From Archangium sp. (GTDB lineage: Bacteria > Myxococcota > Myxococcia > Myxococcales > Myxococcaceae), in the NCBI GenBank assembly GCA_022843845.1, contig JALHMW010000001.1, positions 186,001 to 250,000 of the forward strand: a stretch of 64,000 nt of DNA, in the 5' to 3' direction. The translations under genes were made by a program, and so were the position numbers. How positions within the stretch are numbered: the stretch's first letter is position 1; each line of letters begins with the position of its first letter. Below, in pieces: positions 43,471 through 52,660 of the stretch. Under the pieces are notes generated by a model, which was not told the origin of the DNA, made no database searches, and saw only the letters and a list, made by a program, of their open reading frames with translations.

Positions 43471-45423
43471 ATGCGTCGAACGTGGCTCGTCTTCTTGCTC
43501 GTTGGCTGCACTGGTGCGCCGATCGTTCACGTCACGCCGAAGCCGTTGCGTGCGCGGCTCGTGTCTCGTGCCGTCCTCGCGGCGTCGACCTTCGTCGACG
43601 GCCCCGTCAGCGGCTCGCGCCTGAAGGAGGGCCCCTTCGCAGGTCAACCAGTGCAGGGCTTCTCGTCGCTGCAGATGACACCCGAGGGGCTGCTCACCGT
43701 CAGCGACAATGGGTACGGCGTGCCCGAGACGTCTGGCGACTTCGTGCTGCGCGCGTCGACGCTGAAGCCCGACTTCACGACCGGAGCGCTCACGGCGACG
43801 ACCCGGTTCGTGCTGTCCGATCCCTCGCGGCACCTGCCCTGGCCTATCCGCAACGACGGCACGAGCGACCGCGTGCTCACCGGAGCCGATCTCGATCCCG
43901 AGTCGATGGTGCGCGCGCCCGACGGGACGTTCTGGCTCGGCGACGAACACGGGCCGTTCCTGGTCCACGTCGATGGGACCGGCCGCGTGCTGGAGCCGCC
44001 CTTCCCGCTCGTGGTCGACGGTGGCGTTCTCGCAGGGCCCGACTCTCCGCTCCTTCGCGCCAACCTGCTGCTGCGTTCGCTCGAGGCGCTGCGGGCCGAC
44101 GCTGTGCGCCACGACGCCGGCACGCCCATCGCCTCTCCCGACCACCGCTGGCTCACCTCGCCGGAGCAACTCCACGCCCTGCAGACCGCTGGCTTTCGTG
44201 TCGTGCCGTGGACGGTGAACGAGCCTGCGCGTCTGGCCGAGCTGCTCGCGTGGGACGTCGATGGCGTCATCACCGATCGACCCGATCTCGCGGGCGCCTT
44301 CCTCGACGCTGGCAAAGAGGTGCAGGGCCATCGAGGCGCTCGCGGCCTCGCGCCAGAGAACACCGCCGCGGCGTTTCGGCTCGGCCTCGCGGCAGGCGTC
44401 ACCGTGCTCGAGCTCGATCTCACTGCAACGGCCGACGACGAAGCACTCGTCTGGCACGACGCGGTGCTGGCTGCGCCGAAGTGCCCGCGCGCTCCCGATG
44501 GAGGCCTGCGCATTCCCGCGACGCGGCTCGACGTCCTCCGACGCGTCGCGTGTGACGGCCTGCTGCCCACGTACCCGTTGCAGCGCCGAGACGCCGGCAG
44601 CCATCGCGTGATGACCCTCACCGAGGCGCTCCGACTGCCGGGCCGGTTGAACATCGAGACGAAGGTCCACGGCACCGGGCTTCCGCACGACGACGCTGCG
44701 TGGCTGACCCGGCTCCTCATTCGCCGCGTGAGCGAGGCCGACGCTGGAGCCCGCGTGACGCTGCAGTCGTTCGATTGGCGCTCGCTCCAGGTCGCCCATC
44801 GCGAAGCGCCGTGGCTGCAGACCGTCGCGCTCTTCGAAGAGCAGACCGGCCGTAGACCCGTTGCTGCACGCGCAGGGCTGCCGTGGCCGCAGCAGGACGT
44901 CGACGTGCGCGTGGGCCGGAGCGCGGGCTTCGAGAACCTGGGCCTCAGCGCTGATGGCCGCTTCCTGATCGCGATGCTCGAGAAGCCGCTGCCCGGAGAC
45001 ACCGACTGCCTCGCCTTCCGGTTCGAGCTCGCCACGAAGCAGTGGGCGGGCGTCGCGTTTCGGTACCCGCTCGATTCCCGCGCGAAGGCGGTTGGAGACC
45101 TCACGCTCGTCGACGATCGGTTCGGCTACGCGCTCGAACGAGACGACACCGAGCGGCGCGCCGATGGCTTCAAGCGCCTGATGCGGTTCACGCTCCCCGA
45201 GGTCGTCGGCGCGCGCGTCGTGAAGTCCGAGGCGGCCGATCTGCTCGACCTCGAGTTGCCCGATGGAGGCACCTTCACCTTCCCGTTCTGGACGATCGAA
45301 GGCGTGGCACCGCTGGACCGCGGGCGAGTCGCCATCATCAACGACAACAACTTCCCGTTCGGCCGAGGCCGCTCCGAGTCGTCGCCCGACGAGAGCGAGC
45401 TGATCGTCATCGAGCCGCGGTGA
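43471..45423 (+). CDS. Phytase-like (esterase-like) lipoprotein with inserted, permuted GDPD barrel
   Basis: A 650-residue protein starting at ATG 43471, with lipobox LLVGC (Cys13). Residues 25-205 and 485-650 are the two parts of a phytase-like/esterase-like beta-propeller ([37 protein letters not shown], then [33 protein letters not shown]). Between them is a glycerophosphodiester phosphodiesterase barrel in swapped order: the C-terminal elements come first ([12 protein letters not shown] with W247-N250, DGVITDRPD at 264-272), then the N-terminal ones ([12 protein letters not shown] with H287, [10 protein letters not shown] with E314/D316, WHD with H329, NIETKV with E396/K398, LQSFDW). All catalytic residues are kept. 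It should hydrolyse phosphodiesters in the envelope. Confidence 0.82.
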   Translation: MRRTWLVFLLVGCTGAPIVHVTPKPLRARLVSRAVLAASTFVDGPVSGSRLKEGPFAGQPVQGFSSLQMTPEGLLTVSDNGYGVPETSGDFVLRASTLKPDFTTGALTATTRFVLSDPSRHLPWPIRNDGTSDRVLTGADLDPESMVRAPDGTFWLGDEHGPFLVHVDGTGRVLEPPFPLVVDGGVLAGPDSPLLRANLLLRSLEALRADAVRHDAGTPIASPDHRWLTSPEQLHALQTAGFRVVPWTVNEPARLAELLAWDVDGVITDRPDLAGAFLDAGKEVQGHRGARGLAPENTAAAFRLGLAAGVTVLELDLTATADDEALVWHDAVLAAPKCPRAPDGGLRIPATRLDVLRRVACDGLLPTYPLQRRDAGSHRVMTLTEALRLPGRLNIETKVHGTGLPHDDAAWLTRLLIRRVSEADAGARVTLQSFDWRSLQVAHREAPWLQTVALFEEQTGRRPVAARAGLPWPQQDVDVRVGRSAGFENLGLSADGRFLIAMLEKPLPGDTDCLAFRFELATKQWAGVAFRYPLDSRAKAVGDLTLVDDRFGYALERDDTERRADGFKRLMRFTLPEVVGARVVKSEAADLLDLELPDGGTFTFPFWTIEGVAPLDRGRVAIINDNNFPFGRGRSESSPDESELIVIEPR

Positions 45424-45481
45424 CGGGCGAAGTACACTGCGGGCGTCAGAAACACCGTCTCTCGAACGACCCTCAGCCGCC

Positions 45482-45844
45482 ATGCCGACGCCACACGACT
45501 TCGCGCGCGCCGCCGCGCTCACCGACGATGCGCTGCTCCTCGAATGCGAGGAGTCGTTCTTCATCGCCTCGGGCCCGGGCGGCCAGCACCGCAACAAGAC
45601 CGAGACCGGCGTCCGCCTCACGCACAAGCCGACCGGCATCACCATCACCGCCACCGAGCGACGCAGCCAACTGCAGAATCGTGGAGAGGCGCTGGAGCGG
45701 CTTCGCGCGATGTTGGTGAAGCGCTCGCACGTCGATGCGCCGCGCATCGCGACGAAGCCCGGCAAGGGAGCCAAGCGCCGCCGCCTCGAAGGCAAGAAGC
45801 ACGTCTCGGCGAAGAAGCAGAACCGGCGCGGCGGGTGGGACTGA
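45482..45844 (+). CDS. Peptide-chain-release-factor-like (GGQ) protein
   Basis: A 120-residue protein with the release-factor RF-1 catalytic domain: [11 protein letters not shown] (GGQ at 33-35), followed by [24 protein letters not shown]. The C-terminus is a basic tail ([21 protein letters not shown]), as in ArfB/YaeJ-type proteins that rescue stalled ribosomes by hydrolysing peptidyl-tRNA. It lacks stop-codon-recognition domains. GPGGQHRNK differs from ArfB's GPGGQNVNK, matching the small release-factor-like branch. Start ATG 45482, 58 bases after the lipoprotein stop. Confidence 0.88.
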   Translation: MPTPHDFARAAALTDDALLLECEESFFIASGPGGQHRNKTETGVRLTHKPTGITITATERRSQLQNRGEALERLRAMLVKRSHVDAPRIATKPGKGAKRRRLEGKKHVSAKKQNRRGGWD

Positions 45845-45853
45845 GCGCGAGAT

Positions 45854-47860
45854 TCAGCGGCAGGTGGTGACAGCCGTGATGGGTGCGACGGGGCCGGTGT
45901 AGAGAATCTCGCGGTACGTCGCCGGAGGTTGCGCGCACGAGACGACCGGCGCCTGAAAACCAGCATCGGTGAGTGGAAGCGGGCAGCGAACCGACCAGAA
46001 GTTCGTCTCTGCATCGAGCGTCCACGGAGCACCGGAGGCGTTGTCCAGGCACATGGCGGTCGTCCGGTTGGTCGACCCGCCGTCGGTGAGCCCGAAGATG
46101 GTGTCACCGATCAAGACCAGATCGTCGTTGGCAGCGGTCACCCTGCGGAAGATCAGCCCAGGCGTGCCGTTGCGGCTGAAGTCGTCCAGCCAGAGGCGCA
46201 TTCGAATCGGCGTCAGATCGGTGGGCGCGACTCGCAGCCCGAACCCGGCGTTCCCGGTGAACGTCGTCGACTGCACGATGCTGTAGCCACCGTCGAGTCC
46301 GACTGGTCCGCGCAGGTCGACGCCGCCGCCGTCGTTCGCCGAGATCGAGTGAGCGGTTCGGCTGCCGACCGTCGCGTTGAGCGTCAGCCTGGAGTTCGTC
46401 GTCACCAGTGGGTCTCCGCTGCCCACGCGAATCCCCGCGCCTCCGTTCGTGTTGATGGTGCTCGGGCCGCTGAACGGGGTGAGCGTGAGCTGGCCGTTCT
46501 GCACGTACAGACCGTCGAGGCGGTTGCCGCTGACGATCACCATCGAGAGCGCCGTCGAGGTGAAGGGCGTGTCGATGAAGGCGCCGAACTCGGCGTTCTG
46601 GGTGACTTCGACGTAGGTGCCGTTCACGGTGATGCGCCCAACGACAGAGATGCCGCTGCGCCCATTGGCGGTGAAGACGTTGCGAAGCCCGACGAGGCCA
46701 GTGCCGACGACGGAGACGCTCACGTTCGAGCTGCTGGTGAGCTCGAGGCCGTGGCCTGCGTTGTTGCGAGAAGTGACATCGTTCAGCCGGGCGTGCCCGA
46801 GCGCGACGATCCCGCTCGCGGTCGCGCCCCTCACCACCACGTTCTGCAGGTGCCCCGACGTCGACGGTGTTCCCGCTTCGATGAGAACGCCCGCTGCCGC
46901 CGGCCCCGTCGAAGGCGTGACCGTCACCGCGATCAGCGAGCCCCCGCCCTCCAGCCGAACTGCGCACCGAATGCCAGTCGCGCACATGCCATTTGCCGAG
47001 AGGGTGACCCACGACGCCAGCGCGCTCGCCCCCGGGTAGTCGCTGGTCACCGTGACCTTCGAGGGAACGATGATTGGCGCTGATTCGCTGTACACGCGGC
47101 CGGTCGCCTGCCCTCGCACATGCACGAATCGGATCGAGACGGCGATCGCTGGTGAAGGCAAAGCCAACGCTGCGGAGAGCTGGCGGAAGGGACAGGCGAG
47201 AGAGCCGTCGCCGCCAGCTGGCGAGGTGGAGTCGACGTAGACGTCTTCCCGCACGCCGCCAAAGACGAGGCCAGGGCAAGGCACTCCGCCGTCGATGACG
47301 GTGCCGCCGTCTGTGGCGCTTCCGCCGCCCGGAGTGCCGCCTGCTGTTCCACCCGCTGCGCCGCCTGCTGTTCCACCTGCCGCACCGCCTGCTGTTCCAC
47401 CTGCTGCGCCGCCTGCTGTTCCACCCGCTGCGCCGCCTGCTGTTCCACCCGCTGCGCCGCCTGCTGTTCCACCCGCTGCGCCGCCTGCTGTTCCACCCGC
47501 CGCGCCGCCTGCTGTTCCACCCGCCGCGCCGCCTGCTGTTCCACCCGCTGCGCCACCCGCATCTCCACCAGCTGAGCCTCCTCCGGCAACGCCGCCTGCG
47601 AGTCCGCCGCCTGAGGAGCCGCCTGCGTCCCCACCGCCTGCATTCCCACCGGCTGAACTGCCACCAGCTGTTCCGCCTCCAGGGCCCCCACCGCTGCCCC
47701 CCGCATTCCCACCGGCCGCTCCTCCAGCCGCTGACGAGCCTCCGGCGCGTCCTCCCGACATCGCGGAGCCACCGCCGGCATCGTCTCCGCCTGGAGCCGT
47801 TCCGCAGTCACAGCCAGCGACAGCGAACAAGACGACGAACACCCCGACGCGAACGCACAT
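45854..47860 (-). CDS. Gly-rich-repeat lipoprotein with DUF1565/right-handed beta-helix domain
   Basis: A 668-residue protein. The signal is VFVVLFAVAGC, Cys17. Residues 20-195 are a low-complexity stalk, first GGSAGG-like then regular GGTAGGAA units (24-bp DNA repeats, 47341-47556). From about 205 a DUF1565-type entry (GDGSLACPFRQLSAALALP) leads into a right-handed beta-helix (ITVNGTYVEVTQNAEFGAFI, MVIVSGNRLDGLYVQNG), which in such proteins is a polysaccharide-binding or -cleaving fold. It is the third beta-helix lipoprotein in the window. Convergent with the release-factor-like gene, 9 bases between stops. Confidence 0.83.
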   Translation of the reverse strand: MCVRVGVFVVLFAVAGCDCGTAPGGDDAGGGSAMSGGRAGGSSAAGGAAGGNAGGSGGGPGGGTAGGSSAGGNAGGGDAGGSSGGGLAGGVAGGGSAGGDAGGAAGGTAGGAAGGTAGGAAGGTAGGAAGGTAGGAAGGTAGGAAGGTAGGAAGGTAGGAAGGTAGGAAGGTAGGTPGGGSATDGGTVIDGGVPCPGLVFGGVREDVYVDSTSPAGGDGSLACPFRQLSAALALPSPAIAVSIRFVHVRGQATGRVYSESAPIIVPSKVTVTSDYPGASALASWVTLSANGMCATGIRCAVRLEGGGSLIAVTVTPSTGPAAAGVLIEAGTPSTSGHLQNVVVRGATASGIVALGHARLNDVTSRNNAGHGLELTSSSNVSVSVVGTGLVGLRNVFTANGRSGISVVGRITVNGTYVEVTQNAEFGAFIDTPFTSTALSMVIVSGNRLDGLYVQNGQLTLTPFSGPSTINTNGGAGIRVGSGDPLVTTNSRLTLNATVGSRTAHSISANDGGGVDLRGPVGLDGGYSIVQSTTFTGNAGFGLRVAPTDLTPIRMRLWLDDFSRNGTPGLIFRRVTAANDDLVLIGDTIFGLTDGGSTNRTTAMCLDNASGAPWTLDAETNFWSVRCPLPLTDAGFQAPVVSCAQPPATYREILYTGPVAPITAVTTCR
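47341..47556 (-). repeat. Nine copies of a 24-bp tandem repeat
   Basis: Copies start at 47341 and every 24 bases after it; the core is CTGCTGTTCCACCCGCTGCG on the plus strand, with only a few substitutions. Read on the minus strand it gives the GGTAGGAA stalk of the lipoprotein. The unit is a multiple of three, so slippage keeps the frame. Confidence 0.9.
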
Positions 47861-47923
47861 GGAGAGACTCTATCGTGCGCGGTGGCGACGTTCCTGCCTT
47901 CGACGAGCCTGGCCGACCCTCGT

Positions 47924-49513
47924 TCACGCCTCACCATCGAGCATCGACGAGCGCTCGTCTTTACCGAAGAGCGTGAGTTCGACCGTCTCGGGCCATTCGT
48001 CGGCAGCGTCACGCAGCGCCCGAATCACCCGCACCCGCTGACCTGGCGTGAGCTTCTGCACCTGCTCGATCACCACCCGCTTCAGGCCCGCCACGTGCGT
48101 CGCCGCGAGCCAGGTCGCCACGCCCTCGGGTGGGTCGCCTGACCAGTTTCGTCCGTGCCACGTGAGCGTCATCACCTTCGCGCGCGAGAGGGTCAGCGCC
48201 CAGTTCGACGGGAAGCTCAGGTTGGTGCCGGTCACCTCCAGCGAACAGCCGATCTCCTGGACGCTCGGGTAGCGCGTGAGCAGGGTCGTGGCGAAGACGA
48301 GATCCTTCGCGGTGCCCGGCACGTGGAGTCGCGAGATCGTCGGAAACCATGGCGCGCGCTTCGAGAAGAACTCGAGCGCCTTCTCGACCTCGGGGCGATC
48401 GTCCCAGCTCGCGATGACCCCGAGCTCTCGCACCGACTGAAACGGCAGCCGCGCCAGGGGAGCGTCGACGAAGATCACCGCACGCTCGAGCGGCGGAATC
48501 GGCGTGGTGCCGGCGTCGCGGACCCCGAGCAGCGCCTTCAAGCCCCGCAGGTGCGGGTGGAACTCGAAGGAAAACTCGGGCCAGACCGTCAGCTGCTCGA
48601 CCGTGCCCCAGGCCTCCGTGCGGCCGAAGAGCTCGGTCGTCTGGCCCGGGAGCAGCCTCACTGCCGATGGAAACCCACGCGTGAAGACGGCAGGCACCTC
48701 GATGAAGGGGCTCAGCGGCTTGAGCCACTCGGCGGCGTGCGCGCGGAGCAGTTGACTCACCCGCTTCGCGTGTTTCGACGACGCCCCGAGCAGCTGGAGC
48801 GAGATGAACTCACCGCGTGGGTCACCTGCTTCGGTCAACGCATCGGCGAGCACGGCCCGGCGCCCGTCGTCGAATGGGTTCGTGAAGACCTCGTGGAAGA
48901 GTGAGGCGACCTCGGCGCGAGCGACCGAGACGACCCGGCGGAGGTCGTCGACCAGCTCCTGCTCGCGTGCCGAGAGCGATGTTGCCTCGGGAAGTTGCTG
49001 GCGAGAGAGCGCTCCGAGATCGATGCGCACCAGCTCCGGCTCTCCGGCGCGCAGCTCGTTCACCAGACGGGCAGCCATCGGGTCGCCGTGTTTGACCAGC
49101 CACCGAAGCCCGGCGCGCATCATCTGAAAGCCCGAGTGACTCCGGTACGGATCGGAGCGGACGAGTGACGCCAGTGCTGCGCTCCAGAGAATGCCCGGCG
49201 GACCGGCGACGATCGCGTTGACCCGCGCGCGCGCGTCACTCGTCAGGCGGGGCCACGGGGTCGAGACGAGCCGAAGCAGGTGGTCCTTCTCTTTGGTCGC
49301 CTTCGCGTCGAGCCACGCCGCCTCGGTGTCTCGCTCGAGCCGCTCCGAGAATGGCTCCGCGTGCAGGCGTTGCTGCACGAGCACCCACGCGACCTCGGCG
49401 AGCTCGGGGTGCTTCTCGTCGGTCCACCCCTCCGTCAGCCACTGGAGGACGGCGGGCCACTCGTGTCGGCTCGCTGCCACCGCCGCCCGCTCGAGCGCGT
49501 CGACCCGCTTCAT
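47924..49513 (-). CDS. TIGR02996-domain protein
   Basis: A 529-residue protein. The TIGR02996 signature is at about residues 215-245 (NPFDDGRRAVLADALTEAGDPRGEFISLQ), a short motif that occurs in myxobacterial and planctomycete proteins before leucine-rich-type repeats. The N-terminal 200 residues are helical; the rest has LRR-like beta-strands (ALLGVRDAGTTPIPPLERAVIF, FPTISRLHVPGT). No signal peptide. The start overlaps the gatB stop (ATGA), so it is at the end of the gatCAB unit. Function unknown. Confidence 0.8.
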   Translation of the reverse strand: MKRVDALERAAVAASRHEWPAVLQWLTEGWTDEKHPELAEVAWVLVQQRLHAEPFSERLERDTEAAWLDAKATKEKDHLLRLVSTPWPRLTSDARARVNAIVAGPPGILWSAALASLVRSDPYRSHSGFQMMRAGLRWLVKHGDPMAARLVNELRAGEPELVRIDLGALSRQQLPEATSLSAREQELVDDLRRVVSVARAEVASLFHEVFTNPFDDGRRAVLADALTEAGDPRGEFISLQLLGASSKHAKRVSQLLRAHAAEWLKPLSPFIEVPAVFTRGFPSAVRLLPGQTTELFGRTEAWGTVEQLTVWPEFSFEFHPHLRGLKALLGVRDAGTTPIPPLERAVIFVDAPLARLPFQSVRELGVIASWDDRPEVEKALEFFSKRAPWFPTISRLHVPGTAKDLVFATTLLTRYPSVQEIGCSLEVTGTNLSFPSNWALTLSRAKVMTLTWHGRNWSGDPPEGVATWLAATHVAGLKRVVIEQVQKLTPGQRVRVIRALRDAADEWPETVELTLFGKDERSSMLDGEA

Positions 49514-50943
49514 GCCTTGAGCTTCTCGGTCAGCAGCTCGTTGATGCGCTTGGGGTTGCCCTTGCCGCCCAGCTTCTTCATCACCGCGCCGACGAACGCG
49601 CCGATGATCTTCGTATTCCCGCCGCGGTAGCTCTCGACGTTCTTCGGAGCCTCGGCCATCGCTTGCGCGATCGCCTCGAGCAGCGGGCCGTCGTCGTTGA
49701 CCTGCGCGAGGCCCTTCTCCTGAATGATGAGCGATGGGTCCTTGCCGGTGGCGAACAGCTCCGCGAACACCTCTTTCGCGCCGGGGCCCGAGACGACGCC
49801 GTCTTTGATCGCCTTGAGCAGCGCCGCGAATTGCACCGGAGAGAACTTCACGTCGGCGGTGTTCGTCTTCGTCTCGTTGAGCAGCCGCGAGAGCTCACCC
49901 ATGAACCAGTTCGAGACGGGCTTGGCTTCTCCGGCTTCGGCGACGCAGCGCTCGAAGAGGTCGCTCATGGCGCGATCGGAAGTCAGCACGCCGGCGTCGT
50001 ACGCAGGCAGACCGAGCGCGTCGACGTAGCGCTTGCGCCGTGCACGAGGCAGCTCGGGGAGTTCCTTCCGCGAGCGCTCGATCCGTTCGGGAGTCAGGAG
50101 CAGCGGCGGCAGATCGGGATCCGGGAAGTAGCGATAGTCGTGCGCGTCTTCCTTCGAGCGCATGCTGCGCGTCTCTCCGCGCTGGGGATCGAACAGGCGC
50201 GTCTCCTGCTCCACCTTCCCACCGGCTTCGATGATCTCGACCTGACGCGTGGCCTCGATCTCGATCGCCTGCTTGATGAAGCGGAACGAGTTGAGGTTCT
50301 TCAGCTCACAGCGCGTCCCGAAGGTCGTCGACCCGTGCCGCATCACCGACACGTTCGCGTCGCACCGGAAGCTGCCCTCCTCGAGGTTGCCGTCGTTGAC
50401 GCCGATCCACACCAGGATGTCGCGCAAGGCCTTCAGGTACTCGACCGCGTCATCAGCGGTACGCAGGTCGGGCTCGCTGACGATCTCGAGCAACGGCGTG
50501 CCGGCCCGGTTGAGATCGACGAGCGACGCCGCGCTCTCGTGCACGAGCTTGCCGGCGTCTTCCTCCATGTGAATGCGGGTGAGGCGAACTGACTTCTCTC
50601 CGTCTGGACCGTCGAACACCACGCGCCCACCGACGCAGATGGGGAACTCGTACTGGGTGATCTGATAGCCCTTCGGGAGGTCCGGGTAGAAGTAGTGCTT
50701 TCGCGACCACTCGCTGCGTTCGGCGACGGTGCACTCCAGCGCGTGGCCGGTGCGAATCGCAAGCTCGACGGCGCGTTGGTTGAGCACCGGGAGCACGCCG
50801 GGGAGGCCGAGACAGACGATCGACGTGTGCGCGTTGGGAGCGCCGCCGAACGAGGTGCCCGCTCCCGAGAAGAGCTTGCTGGTGGTGAGCAACTGCGCGT
50901 GCACCTCGAGCCCGATGACGACCTGGAAGTCGGCGCGCGGCAT
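49510..50943 (-). CDS. gatB: Asp-tRNA(Asn)/Glu-tRNA(Gln) amidotransferase subunit B
   Basis: A 477-residue protein. ATG 50943 is one base after the gatA stop; the longer frame to 51021 runs inside gatA. The start (VVIGLEVHAQLLTTSKLFSG) and central kinase-like domain (HMEEDAGKLVHESAASLVDLNRAGTPLLEIVSEPD) are typical of GatB, as is the YqeY-like C-terminal domain that binds tRNA (NPKRINELLTEKL). It activates the mischarged tRNA by phosphorylation, after which ammonia from GatA completes Gln- or Asn-tRNA. It works with GatA and GatC encoded upstream. Confidence 0.96.
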   Translation of the reverse strand: MPRADFQVVIGLEVHAQLLTTSKLFSGAGTSFGGAPNAHTSIVCLGLPGVLPVLNQRAVELAIRTGHALECTVAERSEWSRKHYFYPDLPKGYQITQYEFPICVGGRVVFDGPDGEKSVRLTRIHMEEDAGKLVHESAASLVDLNRAGTPLLEIVSEPDLRTADDAVEYLKALRDILVWIGVNDGNLEEGSFRCDANVSVMRHGSTTFGTRCELKNLNSFRFIKQAIEIEATRQVEIIEAGGKVEQETRLFDPQRGETRSMRSKEDAHDYRYFPDPDLPPLLLTPERIERSRKELPELPRARRKRYVDALGLPAYDAGVLTSDRAMSDLFERCVAEAGEAKPVSNWFMGELSRLLNETKTNTADVKFSPVQFAALLKAIKDGVVSGPGAKEVFAELFATGKDPSLIIQEKGLAQVNDDGPLLEAIAQAMAEAPKNVESYRGGNTKIIGAFVGAVMKKLGGKGNPKRINELLTEKLKA

Positions 50944-50944
50944 G

Positions 50945-52357
50945 TCAGTGTTTCTCCAGCGCGAACGCGGTGCGCAGCAGCGTGGCTTCGTCGAAGCGCC
51001 GGCCGAGCAACTGGACGCCAATCGGGAGCCCCGACGCAGACACGCCCGACGGCATCGAGAGCCCCGGGAGCCCCGCGAGACTGCACGGGAGCGTCAGCAC
51101 ATCCATCAGGTACATCGCGAGCGGATCATCGAGCTTCTCGTCGAGGCGCCACGGCAACACGGGAGACGTCGCCGAGAGCACGATGTCGACGCTCTGAAAC
51201 GCCTGCTCGAAGTCACGCGTGATGAGCGTGCGGACCTGCTGCGCCTTCCGGTAGTACGCGTCGTAGTAGCCGGACGAGAGCGCGAACGTGCCGAGCATGA
51301 TGCGGCGCTTCACCTCGGGGCCGAAGCCTTCGCTGCGGCTCTTCTCGTACAGCTCCTTGAGCGCCTTCGCGTCGGCTGCGCGGTGGCCATAGCGAACGCC
51401 GTCGTAGCGGCCCAGGTTGGACGACGCCTCGCACGGGGCGATGACGTAATAGGTCGCAAGCGCGTACTTCGTGTGCGGGAGCGAGATGTCGACGACCGAC
51501 GCTCCGAGCGCCTCGAGCCGTTTCGCCGCCGCGCGCACGGAAGAGTCGACCTCGGCGTCCATACCGTCGACGAAGTACTCGCGAGGCAGGCCGATGCGCA
51601 GGCCCTTCACACCAGAGCGGAGCGCGTCTCTCCAAACCGTCTTCTTCGCGTCTGAGGAGGTGGAGTCGTTGGCGTCGAACCCTTCGATCGCTTCGAGCAG
51701 CAAGGCCGCGTCTTCGACCGTGTGCGCCATCGGTCCGACCTGATCGAGCGAGCTCGCGTACGCGATGACCCCGGCGCGCGAGACCCGGCCGTAGGTGGGC
51801 TTGAGTCCAACGAGTCCAGTGAACGAGGCGGGCTGGCGAATGGAGCCGCCGGTGTCGGTGCCGAGCGCTCCGCCGACGATGCCCGCCGCGACGGCTGCTG
51901 CGGAGCCACCGGACGAGCCACCAGGCGTGCGTGACGGATCGAACGGGTTCTTCGTCGGCTTGAACGCGCTGTTCACCGTCGAGGAGCCCATGCCGAACTC
52001 GTCGAGGTTGGTCTTCCCGATGATGACGGCGCCGGCGGCCTTGAGCCGTGCGGTGACGGTCGCGTCGTAGGGCGGTGTGAAGTCCGCGAGCATCTTCGAG
52101 CCGGCGGTGGTGACGACGCCTTCGGTCAGAATGTTGTCCTTGAGCGCGACGGGAACGCCATCGAGCGGGCCGAGCGCAGCACCACGCGCGCGACGTTCGT
52201 CGGACGCCTTCGCAGCAGCCATCGCTCCGGCTTCGTCGATGGCGAGGAAGGCGCTGAACGTGTCCTCCTTCGCCGACGCGAGCGCCGCAGTGGCCACCTC
52301 GACCGCCGACGTCTTCTTCTCAGCCAGCCCCGCGCCGATCTCGACGATCGTCTTCAC
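50945..52357 (-). CDS. gatA: Asp-tRNA(Asn)/Glu-tRNA(Gln) amidotransferase subunit A
   Basis: A 470-residue amidase-signature protein that hydrolyses glutamine and channels ammonia to GatB. The Lys-cisSer-Ser triad is K73, S148 and S172, at the spacing seen in other GatA proteins ([28 protein letters not shown]). Its start overlaps the gatC stop by 4 bases (ATGA), and gatB follows one base after its stop. This supplies Gln- and/or Asn-tRNA by the indirect route. Confidence 0.96.
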   Translation of the reverse strand: MKTIVEIGAGLAEKKTSAVEVATAALASAKEDTFSAFLAIDEAGAMAAAKASDERRARGAALGPLDGVPVALKDNILTEGVVTTAGSKMLADFTPPYDATVTARLKAAGAVIIGKTNLDEFGMGSSTVNSAFKPTKNPFDPSRTPGGSSGGSAAAVAAGIVGGALGTDTGGSIRQPASFTGLVGLKPTYGRVSRAGVIAYASSLDQVGPMAHTVEDAALLLEAIEGFDANDSTSSDAKKTVWRDALRSGVKGLRIGLPREYFVDGMDAEVDSSVRAAAKRLEALGASVVDISLPHTKYALATYYVIAPCEASSNLGRYDGVRYGHRAADAKALKELYEKSRSEGFGPEVKRRIMLGTFALSSGYYDAYYRKAQQVRTLITRDFEQAFQSVDIVLSATSPVLPWRLDEKLDDPLAMYLMDVLTLPCSLAGLPGLSMPSGVSASGLPIGVQLLGRRFDEATLLRTAFALEKH

Positions 52358-52641
52358 TCGATCACCTTGGGGATCGCGAAGCTCGAGCCTTCCACCTGCG
52401 GCGCATTCGCCAGCGCCACCTTCGCGCCGAGCTCTCCCGCGACGACGTCTTCCCGCAGGTGCGGCGTCGCAGCGCCGATGACCGACGTTGGTGGCACACC
52501 CGACGTGTCGAGCTGCGACAACGAATCGACGGCATCGAGAATCGCCGACAGCTGCGACCCGTACCTCGTGAGTTCATCCGGCGACAGCGCGAGCCGGGCG
52601 AGCCGGGCCACGTGCCGCACCTGTTCCTCGGTGAGCTTCAT
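52354..52641 (-). CDS. gatC: Asp-tRNA(Asn)/Glu-tRNA(Gln) amidotransferase subunit C
   Basis: A 95-residue protein, the linker that wraps between GatA and Gat[18 protein letters not shown] at the start and the end region ([36 protein letters not shown]) are family landmarks. It overlaps gatA (ATGA), so the order C-A-B is coupled. It follows the zinc-ribbon/TPR gene by 19 bases and is likely on its transcript. Confidence 0.95.
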   Translation of the reverse strand: MKLTEEQVRHVARLARLALSPDELTRYGSQLSAILDAVDSLSQLDTSGVPPTSVIGAATPHLREDVVAGELGAKVALANAPQVEGSSFAIPKVIE

Positions 52642-52660
52642 GTCGATTCTCGGGAAGGGG

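Noticed and set aside
43429..46107. Upstream extension of the ExbD frame
   Set aside because: Antisense to the phytase/GDPD gene; the ExbD start fits the conserved N-terminal TM.
47341..47556. 24-bp regular repeats as a possible CRISPR array
   Set aside because: No spacers, the repeats are contiguous, in frame and encode a Gly-rich stalk.
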